Assembly: GCA_002173415.2 (NCBI GenBank)
Contig: NHNK02000025.1
Location: forward strand, 1 to 38,947
Length of the DNA: 38,947 bases
Direction of reading: 5' to 3'
Source of the DNA: Marinomonas agarivorans
GTDB taxonomy: Bacteria; Pseudomonadota; Gammaproteobacteria; Pseudomonadales; Marinomonadaceae
Below the pieces are notes generated by a model. That model saw nothing but the letters and a program-made list of their open reading frames with translations, was not told the origin of the DNA and did not search any database. Made by a program: the position numbers and the translations under genes. Within the stretch, counting starts at the first letter, position 1. Every line of letters begins with the position of its first letter. Shown here one piece after another: positions 9,530 to 18,294 of this stretch.

Positions 9530-10177
9530 ATGATAAATAAGACATTGCTAATGAAAAAAATCTCACGAGGCTTGGCGACGCTTAGTATCCCTATGCTGCT
9601 GTCAGCAAGTTTTTTATCTCATTCGGCCATGGCTGAAACACAAAGTTTGATTGTTGCTGGCGGCTGCTTTTGGTGTGTTGAATCCGATTTTGAAAATGTG
9701 CCAGGTGTCAGCGATGTGGTGTCTGGTTATATTGGTGGTCACGTTGCGAACCCAACGTATCGCCAAGTTGCCTCGAAAAAAACGGGTCACTATGAAGCGG
9801 TTAAAATTACCTTCGACACCAACATCGTTTCAGCCAAAACCTTAGTGGACTATTTCTGGAAAACCATTGATCCAACGGATGCGCATGGGCAATTTTGTGA
9901 TAAAGGCAGCCCGTATTACACTGGCTTGTTCTACCAAAATGATGCGCAAAAAGTGCTGTTTGAAACCTCACTTGCCCAAGTGCAGCAAAATAAACCCTTC
10001 AGCGAAAAAATTGTCACGCCAATTTTACCCGCGAGTGAATTCTATCTTGCTGAAGACTATCATCAAGACTATTACCGTAAGAACCCGATTCGTTATCGCT
10101 ATTACCGTCACAGTTGCGGTCGAGATCAAACAATCCAAGCGCTTTGGGGCGAGGTCGCCAGTAAGCAATATCATTAA
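9530..10177 (+). CDS. msrA: Exported peptide-methionine (S)-S-oxide reductase MsrA
   Basis: Repairs oxidised methionine by reducing the S-sulfoxide. The 215-residue protein starts with a clear signal peptide (basic start, hydrophobic stretch, cleavage after S-A-M-A near 35), so it should act in the periplasm, unlike the usual cytosolic MsrA. The MsrA active site G-G-C-F-W-C is present with catalytic Cys46, followed by the family patterns G-Y-I-G-G near 67-71 and G-H-Y-E-A-V near 87-92, and D-Y-H-Q-D-Y-Y near 176. The ATG at 9530 has AAAGGA at proper spacing, while the later ATG at 9551 has none, so 9530 is preferred. It appears monocistronic. Confidence 0.93.
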   Translation: MINKTLLMKKISRGLATLSIPMLLSASFLSHSAMAETQSLIVAGGCFWCVESDFENVPGVSDVVSGYIGGHVANPTYRQVASKKTGHYEAVKITFDTNIVSAKTLVDYFWKTIDPTDAHGQFCDKGSPYYTGLFYQNDAQKVLFETSLAQVQQNKPFSEKIVTPILPASEFYLAEDYHQDYYRKNPIRYRYYRHSCGRDQTIQALWGEVASKQYH

Positions 10178-10203
10178 AGCAGCAGGTTAACGTTATTTTC
10201 AAC

Positions 10204-10273
10204 AAAGGTAATCAAACAAAGATAATCAAACAAAGATAATCAAACAAAGGTAATCAGAATCGGTTACCTTTGC
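10204..10273 (+). repeat. Four-copy 14-base repeat ending in a hairpin, downstream of msrA
   Basis: CAAAGRTAAT occurs at 10204, 10218, 10232 and 10246, an exact 14-base period. The last copy pairs with TTACCTTTG at 10265-10273 (arms CAAAGGTAA/TTACCTTTG, loop 10 bases). No T-run follows, so it is not a typical intrinsic terminator. The other copies could pair alternately with the same downstream arm. Confidence 0.7.
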
Positions 10274-10364
10274 TGACAAAATACGTACAAAATAGTCATA
10301 ACGAACCGATAGTCTTCAACTAATTTATGATCACCACAAATAAAAATAAAGAGGTGATATCGTT

Positions 10365-11420
10365 ATGAAATCTATACTATTAAGTGCAAGCATACTCTGT
10401 TGTGTTAGCGCGAATGCCAATCAATATCTTTACGAAGAATATTCGAATAATTTCGATCATTTTCCCTTCCCACCATTACAGAACTGGGCGATAAACAACA
10501 GTGACCAGTATTTTGCCGATGAGCTTTTTCCAGGGCGTGGCGATGTATTAGTTGGCATCAAAGCCGCACTAATCAGCATGATCGCCCAATACGACTCAGG
10601 GAGTTGGCCAACCATCGAAGTGAATTATAATAATAACACGATGTTTTCAGGATTATGGACGACTGGGCCAGTAGATAAATACGTGACCGGCGACTATACA
10701 GGTAACGGGCAAGCGGAAATTCTCGCCATGCGCCCCTATGGACTATCGACAACCATACAAGCCAACACCAACGGCACACCGTATTTTTGGCAAGCATTAC
10801 AGATAAGCGGTAATGAAACCACCACTATAGATGCCTTACTGTCTGGTGATTTTAATGGCAGTGGGAAAGACGAAGTACTACTAATTCAACCAAGCTATGG
10901 TACCGCAGCAACCATGAGTTTACATCAACAGCCTTTTGCGTGGCAGACCATTAATTGGATTTCTGGTGGGCAAATCTCTCTCTGGCCAATCGGAGTTAAT
11001 GATCGCTATGTTGTGGGTGATTTTAATGACGATGGTCAAGATGAATTATTGGCCATTAACGCCAATGGCACGACAGCGACACTCAGGTTTGTAAATAACC
11101 AGTGGACAATATTAACCAATACAGCGGGTGGTTTTTTAGGGCAATGGAATGTGACCACGCCTAATACAGAGTATGTGGTAATCGATTTTGACAAAGATGG
11201 CAAAGATGAAGTGATTGCGATTAACCCTCATACTGGCTGGTCCCATATTTTGTCTATGGCAACAAGTGGTATACCTCAATGGCAATCGGTGAAAGACAAT
11301 GATGGCACAGGTTTATTAGCCAAGGATGTTAAAATAGGAGTAGGAGATATCTACCTCGAGTTTAACCATCAGCTGCTCAAATTGAACTCGAACGGGCAAG
11401 TAGCATTGCTGAAATTATGA
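10365..11420 (+). CDS. Secreted FG-GAP/VCBS-like repeat protein
   Basis: A 351-residue protein with a signal peptide (first 18 or so residues, ending S-A-N-A). At least four beta-propeller-like units carry calcium-binding loops of the form G-D-[FY]-x-G-x-G-x-[DA]-E: G-D-Y-T-G-N-G-Q-A-E near 109, G-D-F-N-G-S-G-K-D-E near 162, G-D-F-N-D-D-G-Q-D-E near 221 and I-D-F-D-K-D-G-K-D-E near 274. Such repeats are common in extracellular lectin-like or binding proteins. No enzymatic domain is seen. GAGGTGAT lies upstream of the ATG at 10365. It is flanked by repeat-bearing gaps and looks monocistronic; its ligand is unknown. Confidence 0.75.
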   Translation: MKSILLSASILCCVSANANQYLYEEYSNNFDHFPFPPLQNWAINNSDQYFADELFPGRGDVLVGIKAALISMIAQYDSGSWPTIEVNYNNNTMFSGLWTTGPVDKYVTGDYTGNGQAEILAMRPYGLSTTIQANTNGTPYFWQALQISGNETTTIDALLSGDFNGSGKDEVLLIQPSYGTAATMSLHQQPFAWQTINWISGGQISLWPIGVNDRYVVGDFNDDGQDELLAINANGTTATLRFVNNQWTILTNTAGGFLGQWNVTTPNTEYVVIDFDKDGKDEVIAINPHTGWSHILSMATSGIPQWQSVKDNDGTGLLAKDVKIGVGDIYLEFNHQLLKLNSNGQVALLKL

Positions 11421-11467
11421 AGTAAAAGTTCTACCTAAAATGCTGATTAGGATGTGAGATTGTCTGG

Positions 11468-12403
11468 TCAGCAATGGTCAGTTTGAGTAGTTAGCCACTC
11501 AACCAACTGGGTAATAGCATGCTGCTTTTGGCTGCGTCGATCGTAGGCGCACTCATACCAAGTACAGCGGCTAGTTCGCTCATCTAGCCTGATTAATTGG
11601 CCCGATGCTAACTCTTTTTGACAAAGTATTTCGTCAGCCAAAATGACCCCTTCTCCATCAACAGCCGCCTCAATCGCTAACGATAAATCCGCATAAACCT
11701 GCCCTTGTTCCCACGACAAATCACTTGGCAAATACTGCTCAAACCATTTTCGCCAAATTTCACGACCATTGTCGTGAATTAAAGGAAGGTGAGTTAATAA
11801 GTGAGGGAAATCCAATGCCTTGCTTTGTTTTTGTAGTGCATTTTGCTTTTGTAGCGCGCCTTGTTTTTTCAGCGTGTTATACAAATCAGCCGAACAAGCA
11901 GGAAAACCATCAATAGGGAAGAGCTGTGTTGTATGGGACCCCGTTGCGGATAATCTTTCAGCAAAGTGGATGACAATATCAACACCTTGCTCACCGGATG
12001 TAGGTGGCGACCATGCCGGCTGCAAACTGACATCAATAAAAGGGAAGGCAAGACGAAACTGAGACAGCCGAGCCCGCAACCAGCGAGAGGCGATTGCTGG
12101 CTCTGCACACACGACCAACTGCGTGGCAAGTGTTGGGTTTCGAATGCCATCACAAGCATCCCGCAATGTTTGAAAGGCATTAACCACTTGAGGTAATAAT
12201 TTTTGCCCCGCGTCACTAAGTTCGATCCGATTGCCATAACGAACAAACAGGGTTACCCCAAGCCACTGCTCCAGATTTTTGACATGTTGACTGACAACAC
12301 TATGGCTGACATTCAGCTCAGTCGCAGCCTTGGCAAAACTACTGTATTTGGCAGCGGCCTCAAAAGCCTTGAGCGCGTTTAAGTGTCGGAGAGAATTCGC
12401 CAT
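11468..12403 (-). CDS. LysR-family transcriptional regulator (GcvA-like)
   Basis: DNA-binding regulator with an N-terminal winged helix-turn-helix (L-N-A-L-K-A-F-E-A-A-A, then V-S-H-S-V-V-S-Q-H-V-K-N-L-E) and a C-terminal substrate-binding domain, of the GcvA/AmpR subgroup. I prefer the ATG at 12403 (311 residues, M-A-N-S-L-R-H-L-N) because it matches the usual family start; an upstream GTG at 12424 would add seven residues, and neither has a strong ribosome binding site. A loop near residue 175 contains a small tandem repeat (A-L-Q-K-Q-N-A-L-Q-K-Q). It is divergent from the cysteine hydrolase gene with 170 bases between starts. It probably controls that gene and perhaps the antiporter-permease-ureohydrolase genes beyond it. 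Confidence 0.9.
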   Translation of the reverse strand: MANSLRHLNALKAFEAAAKYSSFAKAATELNVSHSVVSQHVKNLEQWLGVTLFVRYGNRIELSDAGQKLLPQVVNAFQTLRDACDGIRNPTLATQLVVCAEPAIASRWLRARLSQFRLAFPFIDVSLQPAWSPPTSGEQGVDIVIHFAERLSATGSHTTQLFPIDGFPACSADLYNTLKKQGALQKQNALQKQSKALDFPHLLTHLPLIHDNGREIWRKWFEQYLPSDLSWEQGQVYADLSLAIEAAVDGEGVILADEILCQKELASGQLIRLDERTSRCTWYECAYDRRSQKQHAITQLVEWLTTQTDHC

Positions 12404-12573
12404 AAGAGCATCGCTGCTAACCACAATAAAGAAACCAGTATAGGAAAAAGCGACGCTGACAACAAGATAAAGCTAATTTTCAATTTCTCACAAGTCTCTA
12501 ACATAAAACAACTCTAGTGATGTGTAGGCAGACACCTCGCCATTCGACATCGATATTTAAGGTAGGAAAGCAC

Positions 12574-13200
12574 ATGGCAAATACCAACAATAAAAAAAGA
12601 GCATTAATAGAAGGAAAAGCCGCGTTGCTGGTGGTAGATATACAAGCGAGTACCTTTATTGATCACAGCGAAGTACGTGTGATTGATAACATGCCCGGTT
12701 TTAAGGAAAGAATGCTACAAGCGCGAACGGCTATAGATCAGGCAAGAGCCGCTAACATCCCCGTTATATTCATTCAGGAAATTCACCGTGCAGACCTAGT
12801 AGACTTCGGTCGCGAACTGGATGGCAGCGAAGACATCCATTGTTTAGATAACCAACCAGGAACGGCGCTGGCTAAAGAAGAGATGGGCTTCTTGCCAGAC
12901 GATTATGTTATTCAAAAACGTCGCTATTCTGCATTTTTCGGAACGGATTTAGAAATTCTATTACGTGGCTTAAAAGTAGACACATTGTTGTTGGTGGGTG
13001 GCTTAACCGATGTATGCGTACATTACACCTTTGTTGATGCCCATCAATCGGATTATTTCTGTCGAGTCATTGAAGACTGTGTAGGCGGCTCAACGATAGA
13101 CGCCCACACCGCCTCACTCAATGCCATGGAATATTTGCAAACCGGTGCAATTTGCACATTAGAAACGGCAGTAGATGCTATGCAAGCATCCGCTACTTAA
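12574..13200 (+). CDS. Isochorismatase-family cysteine hydrolase
   Basis: A 208-residue cytosolic amidohydrolase of the isochorismatase/nicotinamidase fold. The catalytic triad is visible as Asp22 (V-V-D-I-Q), Lys115 (V-I-Q-K-R-R-Y-S-A-F) and Cys148 (G-L-T-D-V-C-V-H). The ATG at 12574 is chosen because AGGAAAG sits just upstream; an upstream in-frame ATG at 12517 lacks such a site and adds atypical residues. It is divergent from a LysR gene and followed, after 169 bases, by an NhaC antiporter gene. The substrate is unknown. The nitrogen-compound genes nearby suggest an amide or ureido compound, but that is inference. Confidence 0.88.
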   Translation: MANTNNKKRALIEGKAALLVVDIQASTFIDHSEVRVIDNMPGFKERMLQARTAIDQARAANIPVIFIQEIHRADLVDFGRELDGSEDIHCLDNQPGTALAKEEMGFLPDDYVIQKRRYSAFFGTDLEILLRGLKVDTLLLVGGLTDVCVHYTFVDAHQSDYFCRVIEDCVGGSTIDAHTASLNAMEYLQTGAICTLETAVDAMQASAT

Positions 13201-13257
13201 CTCTCATTTCTTAATTCTCATTTTTGTCGTACACGGCTAATGAGCGGCCCTTATCAG

Positions 13258-13319
13258 CGAGCAAAGACAACAATAGAAAGGAGACATACCACGCCGATTA
13301 CTTGATTTATCTTTGCTCG
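13258..13319 (+). other. Long-range hairpin in the leader of the antiporter gene
   Basis: CGAGCAAAGA (13258-13267) and TCTTTGCTCG (13310-13319) are perfect 10-base inverted repeats with a 42-base loop, 50 bases before the antiporter start. No T-run follows. It may be a stabilising or regulatory leader structure; I could not match it to a known riboswitch. Confidence 0.4.
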
Positions 13320-13369
13320 GCCTTTCACGGATGACGTACTGACAACAATCATAAAAAGAGGTACATATT

Positions 13370-14878
13370 ATGAAAACAACCATTCCAGCGGGTGCTAGAA
13401 AGCCCCATCTCTGGGAAGCGGTCATTTCGCTACTCTCCCTTGTTTTAGGTGTGACGATTTCGATTGTGTTATATGGACTGGACCCTCAAGTCCCCATGAT
13501 TGTGGGTGTCATTGTTGCCAGTGTTATTGCCCTACGTTGCGGCTTCAGTTGGAAAACCATACAAGGTGGTATGGTTCGTGGCGTGTCCGCTGCGGTGCCA
13601 GCCATCATTATTTTATTGATAGTAGGCATTCTAATTGGTGTATGGATTTTAGCGGGCATAGTGCCAACCATTATTTATTATGGTCTTGAACTCATCTCCC
13701 CTAGTATCTTCTTACCCGCTACCTTAATCATTTGTTCTATTGCTTCCGTCGCCACAGGTACCAGTTGGGGTACCACTGCAACGGTAGGTGTGGCCTTGAT
13801 GGGCATTGGAGCAGGGCTGGGCTTTCCTATTCCACTCGTAGCTGGAGCGGTATTATCGGGTGCCTATTTTGGTGATAAATTGTCGCCACTATCAGACACT
13901 ACTAATATTGCGGCGGCCATGACAGGTGTCGATGTATTTAAACACGTCAAACACATGTCCTACACAACAGGGACAGCCTTTGGTTTAACCCTGATCATTG
14001 AAACCCTAATCAGCCTCAACTATGGCCTAGATGCTGGTAACCTTGCACGAATAGACCAAATTCAAACCACACTAGACAGCGCCTTTGTTATCAGTCCAGT
14101 TCTATTCTTGCCCTTGTTGCTGGTTTTGTTTGTGTCATATCGCAAAGTGCCGGCAATTCCAGGTATTTCACTTGGCGCTATTGCTGGTGTGATTTGTGCG
14201 GTAAGCATGCAAGACGCTGACTATGAATCCATTATCAACGCTGCATCCTTTGGTTATGAAGCCAGTACTAATGACGAAGCTGTGAATGAGCTATTAACTC
14301 GCGGTGGATTGGATTCCATGATGTTCTCTATTTCACTTATTTTTACAGGGATGATGTTCGGTGGTGTGATGGAACGGACTAACCAATTAAAAGTGGTCGC
14401 TGACAAAGTGCTGAGCTATGCCAAATCAACAGGTTCGTTAATTGCTTCAACCGCCGCGACAGGGGTGGCCGCCAATATCATTCTATGTGATCAATATATG
14501 GCCATCATTATGGGAGCGCGCTCTTTTGCTCCGGCCTATGCAGAGCGAGGTTTAGCCCCTGAAAACCTATCTAGAGCGGTGGAAGATTCAGCCACAGTCA
14601 CCGCCAACTTAGTACCTTGGAATGCTGGTGGTGCATATCAAGCGGCTACCCTAGGCGTACCGACGATAGTTTATCTTCCGTTTAACTTTTTCTGCTGGCT
14701 CTCACCCATTGTTACCATTGTTTTTGGCTACATGGGTTGGAAAATAACACGTCTTGATAACGTGGACACCCACTCTAAAGCACAGGAAAAAACACAAGAG
14801 GAGACGCCGATTGATAACACGGACACCCATGATAAAAAACAAGAGAAAACGCTAGAACAAACCACGAAAAGTGAATGA
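13370..14878 (+). CDS. NhaC-family Na+/H+ antiporter-like membrane transporter
   Basis: A 502-residue inner-membrane protein with about 11-12 hydrophobic segments. It contains the NhaC-type G-T-S-W-G-T-T-A-T-V-G motif near 125 and the S-G-A-Y-F-G-D-K-L-S-P-L-S-D-T-T segment near 163, with a second symmetric half carrying C-D-Q-Y-M near 372. NhaC proteins exchange sodium, or sometimes an organic ion, for protons. AGAGG precedes the ATG at 13370. The hydrophilic C-terminal tail (about 463-502) contains a 19-residue near-duplication around D-T-H-x-K-x-Q-E-K-T, whose DNA carries two copies of the window-wide 10-mer. The neighbouring hydrolase, permease and ureohydrolase suggest it may import an amine-like substrate rather than only sodium; this is inference. 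Confidence 0.85.
   Translation: MKTTIPAGARKPHLWEAVISLLSLVLGVTISIVLYGLDPQVPMIVGVIVASVIALRCGFSWKTIQGGMVRGVSAAVPAIIILLIVGILIGVWILAGIVPTIIYYGLELISPSIFLPATLIICSIASVATGTSWGTTATVGVALMGIGAGLGFPIPLVAGAVLSGAYFGDKLSPLSDTTNIAAAMTGVDVFKHVKHMSYTTGTAFGLTLIIETLISLNYGLDAGNLARIDQIQTTLDSAFVISPVLFLPLLLVLFVSYRKVPAIPGISLGAIAGVICAVSMQDADYESIINAASFGYEASTNDEAVNELLTRGGLDSMMFSISLIFTGMMFGGVMERTNQLKVVADKVLSYAKSTGSLIASTAATGVAANIILCDQYMAIIMGARSFAPAYAERGLAPENLSRAVEDSATVTANLVPWNAGGAYQAATLGVPTIVYLPFNFFCWLSPIVTIVFGYMGWKITRLDNVDTHSKAQEKTQEETPIDNTDTHDKKQEKTLEQTTKSE
14764..14830 (+). repeat. Two copies of the 10-mer inside the antiporter coding sequence
   Basis: GGACACCCAC at 14764-14773 and GGACACCCAT at 14821-14830, 57 bases (19 codons) apart, each read as D-T-H in the hydrophilic tail. 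The flanking codons are also partly duplicated, so the tail seems to have grown by duplication of a repeat-bearing segment. Confidence 0.85.
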
Positions 14879-14907
14879 TAACCCCTGTTATCACTATGGT
14901 ACCTGTG

Positions 14908-14933
14908 TAGTGGTCAACTTAATTTGGCCACTA
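14908..14933 (+). other. Small inverted repeat in the antiporter-permease gap
   Basis: TAGTGG (14908-14913) and CCACTA (14928-14933) face each other across 14 bases, with partial extension of the pairing. It might be a weak terminator or the scar of an insertion-sequence end; no target duplication or transposase remnant supports the latter. Confidence 0.3.
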
Positions 14934-15018
14934 TTTAGGCAACGGTTTTTTATTGAATTTTTACGTATCAAAACCATGCAATTGATTTACTCAATAACCC
15001 CGATGTAAGGAGAAAACC

Positions 15019-15939
15019 ATGCCGTTGAGTCATCCAACTCTGCGTGCTGCTGTATTGGCTTTACTTTCTACCGCCATCCTGAGCTTCATAGACAACTTTG
15101 TTTTTCTCATCGCCCAAGAAGCAGGGCTGTGGCAATTTCAAGTATTCCGAACCTTATTTGCACTGCCCATGTTATTGATTGTCGCAATAGCGTTAAAGAA
15201 ACCTTTGCGTGTACACAATCTTGCTAAAATTGGCGTTCGTAGTCTGTTAGTTGCCAGCGGGCTACTGGTTTATTTTGCTGCCTTGGGTGTCCTGTCAGTA
15301 CCGCAAGCGGGTGCAGGCCTATTTAGCGCACCTATGTGGGTATTAATTTTTTCCGTATGGGTGTTGGCGAAACGTGCTAGTTTGCCCCAGTGGCTCAATG
15401 TTTTATGTGGTTTTACCGGTGTACTCATGGTTTTGCAGCCAGAGTTTTCTAACGTTTCGCTGCTCTCTATGCTGCCACTTATCGCTGGTGCTTTATATGG
15501 TTTCGGCATGTTGATGACAAACCAATGGTGCCAACAAGAATCTGCCATTGCCCTAACAATCGGTGTTTTCACTGTGATTGGCATTGTCAGTATTGGGTTA
15601 TTACTCGGTTTTAGCTTCTGGTGGCCAATTGCACAAGAACATAGCAGCTTTCTTACTCAAGGTTGGGTCACACCTAGCGCTTCATTTATTGGCTTAACAT
15701 TCTTACAAGCGCTCGGTAGTGTGATCGCAGTATTATGTATTAGCCAAGCCTACCGTATTGGCGAGCCAAGTCACGTGTCTGTCTATGAATATGGCTTTCT
15801 AATTTTTGCCGCCATTTGGGCTTATTTGCTATGGGGGACAATATTAAATATAACTGCTATGGTGGGTGTCCTGATAATTTTAGGGACAGGCATTGTCGCG
15901 GCCTACTTAGCTCGAATAAAACTACAACCCAAACAATGA
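15019..15939 (+). CDS. EamA/DMT-family permease
   Basis: A 306-residue inner-membrane protein with about ten hydrophobic helices in two similar halves, the pattern of the drug/metabolite transporter (EamA) family, whose members export or import small metabolites and amines. The first half includes L-L-V-A-S-G-L-L-V-Y-F-A-A-L and the second G-L-T-F-L-Q-A-L-G-S-V. AAGGAG lies upstream of the ATG at 15019. It ends 16 bases before the ureohydrolase start, so the two are surely co-transcribed and the permease probably handles a substrate or product of that enzyme. One exact 10-mer copy (15862-15871) is read as V-G-V. Confidence 0.85.
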   Translation: MPLSHPTLRAAVLALLSTAILSFIDNFVFLIAQEAGLWQFQVFRTLFALPMLLIVAIALKKPLRVHNLAKIGVRSLLVASGLLVYFAALGVLSVPQAGAGLFSAPMWVLIFSVWVLAKRASLPQWLNVLCGFTGVLMVLQPEFSNVSLLSMLPLIAGALYGFGMLMTNQWCQQESAIALTIGVFTVIGIVSIGLLLGFSFWWPIAQEHSSFLTQGWVTPSASFIGLTFLQALGSVIAVLCISQAYRIGEPSHVSVYEYGFLIFAAIWAYLLWGTILNITAMVGVLIILGTGIVAAYLARIKLQPKQ

Positions 15940-15955
15940 CACAGAAGGAGCCAAC

Positions 15956-16780
15956 ATGAGCTTTAAACCTATTCAAGTGCTAGGCGTACCAGTGGACAGC
16001 AATTCCAGCTACATGACTGGCTCAGCATTAGCGCCACAACATATTCGTGAAGCCTTCTTCTGCGATAGCGCCAATCTCAGTACCGAAACGGGTTTTGACT
16101 TAGGGGATGAGCGCCTTTGGCACGATCTCGGTGATATCAACTTGCACCAACTGGATAACCAACAAGCCTTTGATACCATTCTCGCAACGGCTAAAAAACA
16201 GGTAGCAGAACACAAACATATTCTGAGCATTGGTGGTGACCACTCCGTTTCTTTTCCTTTGATATCTGCCTACGCAGAGGCGTTCCCTGGTCTCAATATT
16301 TTACACTTTGATGCCCACCCAGATCTGTATGACAACATGCAAGATAATCCTTTTAGTCATGCCTCACCCTTTGCCCGACTCATGGAAACAGGGCAAGTGA
16401 AACGCCTTGTGCAAGTGGGTATCCGCACATTAAACAATCACCAAAAACAACAAGCCCAACGTTTTGGCGTAGAGCAACACACAATGCGTGATTTAAGTGG
16501 CGTAGATGGGCTGAAATTTGATGGTCCAGTGTATCTATCAATTGACTTAGATGCGCTTGACCCAGCCTACGCGCCAGGGGTTTCACACCATGAACCAGGT
16601 GGGTTATCGACCCGATTTTTATTGGATGTCATACACACTTTCAAAGGTCAATTGATAGGCGCTGATATTGTTGAGCTGAATCCCCATCGGGACATCAACA
16701 GCATGACTGCTATGGTGGCCGCCAAGTTAGCAAAAGAAGTGATTGGTAGAATGTTATTAGATCAAAGTATTAACCCTTAA
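15956..16780 (+). CDS. Arginase/agmatinase-family ureohydrolase
   Basis: A 274-residue binuclear manganese hydrolase of the ureohydrolase superfamily, which removes urea or a related group from guanidino compounds (arginine, agmatine, guanidinobutyrate, formiminoglutamate). The metal-binding motifs are all present: G-G-D-H-S near 88-92, F-D-A-H-P-D near 119-124 and S-I-D-L-D-A-L-D-P near 194-202. The substrate cannot be fixed from these motifs, although D-A-H-P-D differs from the D-A-H-T-D of E. coli SpeB. AAGGAG precedes the ATG. It is the last gene of the plus-strand run and ends in a shared terminator opposite an acetylpolyamine amidohydrolase gene, which favours agmatine or another polyamine-related substrate. 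Confidence 0.88.
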   Translation: MSFKPIQVLGVPVDSNSSYMTGSALAPQHIREAFFCDSANLSTETGFDLGDERLWHDLGDINLHQLDNQQAFDTILATAKKQVAEHKHILSIGGDHSVSFPLISAYAEAFPGLNILHFDAHPDLYDNMQDNPFSHASPFARLMETGQVKRLVQVGIRTLNNHQKQQAQRFGVEQHTMRDLSGVDGLKFDGPVYLSIDLDALDPAYAPGVSHHEPGGLSTRFLLDVIHTFKGQLIGADIVELNPHRDINSMTAMVAAKLAKEVIGRMLLDQSINP

Positions 16781-16807
16781 CACACTCACTTTTAACATCA
16801 TTGCACC

Positions 16808-16840
16808 AAAACCGCTCTAACGTTAGAAAGGGCGGTTTTT
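16808..16840. terminator. Bidirectional intrinsic terminator between convergent genes
   Basis: AAAACCGC pairs with GCGGTTTT, with an internal palindrome (TCTAAC/GTTAGA) in the loop and a T-run on the plus-strand side. It serves the ureohydrolase run and probably also the convergent amidohydrolase gene. A diverged copy of this terminator exists at 22369-22403. Confidence 0.8.
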
Positions 16841-16879
16841 CTGCCACTTCCGACACCATTTGATGAGCTCGCAGAGAGA

Positions 16880-17914
16880 TCATTTTGCCAGTTCAAATCC
16901 GGCTAAAACGTTATACACATTTTCCCCAATCGGCCCAACGTCGTAACCGCCTTCCATAATAAAGACCGTCGGAAGATTGAACGCCGCAATTTGTTGCCCC
17001 ATTGTGAGGTAATCGGCAGTGGTAAATGTAAACTTGGAGATAGGGTCGCCCTCGAAGGTATCCACACCTAATGCCACAATTAAAACATCGGCACCAAAAG
17101 CGTGAATACGATCACTGATATCATGCAACTGCTTTGACCATGTCGAAAATGCCGTGCCATCGGGTAAAGGAATATTAATATTATAGCCCTCGCCATCCCC
17201 CGTACCGATTTCTGTATCATAGCCTAAGAAATACGGAAAATTCGTATCAGGGTGGCCGTGCAACGAAACAGTCAGCACATCAGAGCGCGGATAAAAAATG
17301 TCTTGAGTGCCGTTACCATGATGATAATCCACATCCAATACACACACCTTGCTTGCGCCCTGTGTTAACGCTGCTTGAGCCGCAATGGCCGTACTATTTA
17401 GATAACAATAACCACCATAAAGCCCTGCATGTGCATGGTGGCCAGGTGGACGTGAGAGAGAAAACGCCGCTCTTTGCCCTTGATTCACCTGCTGTAACGC
17501 GGTTAATGCCGACTGAGCGGCCCAATAGGTGCTTTCCCATGTGCCTGCCGTAATAGGGCTATCGCTAGAAAACGCATACGTCCCCGCGCGGGCATTTAAC
17601 GATGGGTGATTATGGTTAGCAGGTAAACCGCTGGCAGACCAAATATAAGGGATCAAATCCACCGTATTGCCTGCCGCCTGCCATTCTTGCCATATATGTT
17701 GCAGAAAATCGACATAATCACTGTCGTGCACGGCTAAAATAGGCTCAAGGCCAAAATCCTCAGGCGTCTGATATTCGGTTACACCATAGGCCTTAAAGGT
17801 TTGCAAAATGCTGTCTATTCGAGTTGGGTTTTCAAAGCAGGGTACAAGCTCACCATGATGTACTTCACCCGCACCGTTATGGCTGGCATAGTTTGTATTG
17901 AGTATTACCCGCAT
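16880..17914 (-). CDS. Acetylpolyamine amidohydrolase / class II histone deacetylase family
   Basis: Zinc-dependent deacetylase predicted to remove acetyl groups from acetylated polyamines. The 344-residue protein shows the family's active-site segments: R-P-P-G-H-H-A-H near 145 (tandem His), L-D-V-D-Y-H-H-G-N-G near 181 (Asp and His zinc ligands), S-L-H-G-H-P near 206, and L-G-V-D-T-F-E-G-D-P near 261 (third zinc ligand). M-E-G-G-Y near the end is also typical. The start is set at the ATG at 17914, which has GGGGGAAG just upstream; an in-frame TTG at 17929 is less likely. It faces the ureohydrolase gene across a shared terminator. A broken relative lies at 22429-22560. Confidence 0.9.
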   Translation of the reverse strand: MRVILNTNYASHNGAGEVHHGELVPCFENPTRIDSILQTFKAYGVTEYQTPEDFGLEPILAVHDSDYVDFLQHIWQEWQAAGNTVDLIPYIWSASGLPANHNHPSLNARAGTYAFSSDSPITAGTWESTYWAAQSALTALQQVNQGQRAAFSLSRPPGHHAHAGLYGGYCYLNSTAIAAQAALTQGASKVCVLDVDYHHGNGTQDIFYPRSDVLTVSLHGHPDTNFPYFLGYDTEIGTGDGEGYNINIPLPDGTAFSTWSKQLHDISDRIHAFGADVLIVALGVDTFEGDPISKFTFTTADYLTMGQQIAAFNLPTVFIMEGGYDVGPIGENVYNVLAGFELAK

Positions 17915-17929
17915 GACTTCCCCCAACAA

Positions 17930-18294
17930 TCAAGATAGAAAACATCATTGTTGCCAGCCGCGCAATGGCTGTCAATGGTTCCTGTCAATGGTTACTGTGC
18001 ATACCATGTTACTCAGCGTTATAAGCAATTGACCAAGGACATCAGCAGGTCATGAAGGTGGCATAACAATAACCCCCGATTGCGTTTTTAAAACGCATTA
18101 AAAATTCAATCGATAATTAAAATTATTTATAAATCAATAGGTTAAAACCACTCTTTCCTTTTTGAAATTACCTCCATTAACCACATTGCAAAAAAGAAAT
18201 TGCACAAATTAATCATATTTTTACACATATAAGTGTGCGATCTATGGAAGGGCAATTTTGCATAACTATTTTGTCCAACTATGGAGAACAGACA
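17930..18294. other. AT-rich intergenic region, probable divergent promoters
   Basis: About 365 bases separating divergent amidohydrolase and KAS III-like genes. The right part is strongly AT-rich. A 13-base near-duplication, CTGTCAATGGTTM, lies at 17969-17994. No gene is supported: an in-frame GTG at 18235 upstream of the synthase lacks a ribosome binding site. Confidence 0.5.

Noticed and set aside
13201-13369. Guanidine riboswitch before the antiporter gene
   Set aside because: I could not find the ACGR loops or conserved core of the known guanidine classes.
14908-14933. Insertion-sequence end
   Set aside because: Only a short inverted repeat is seen; no transposase remnant or target duplication.
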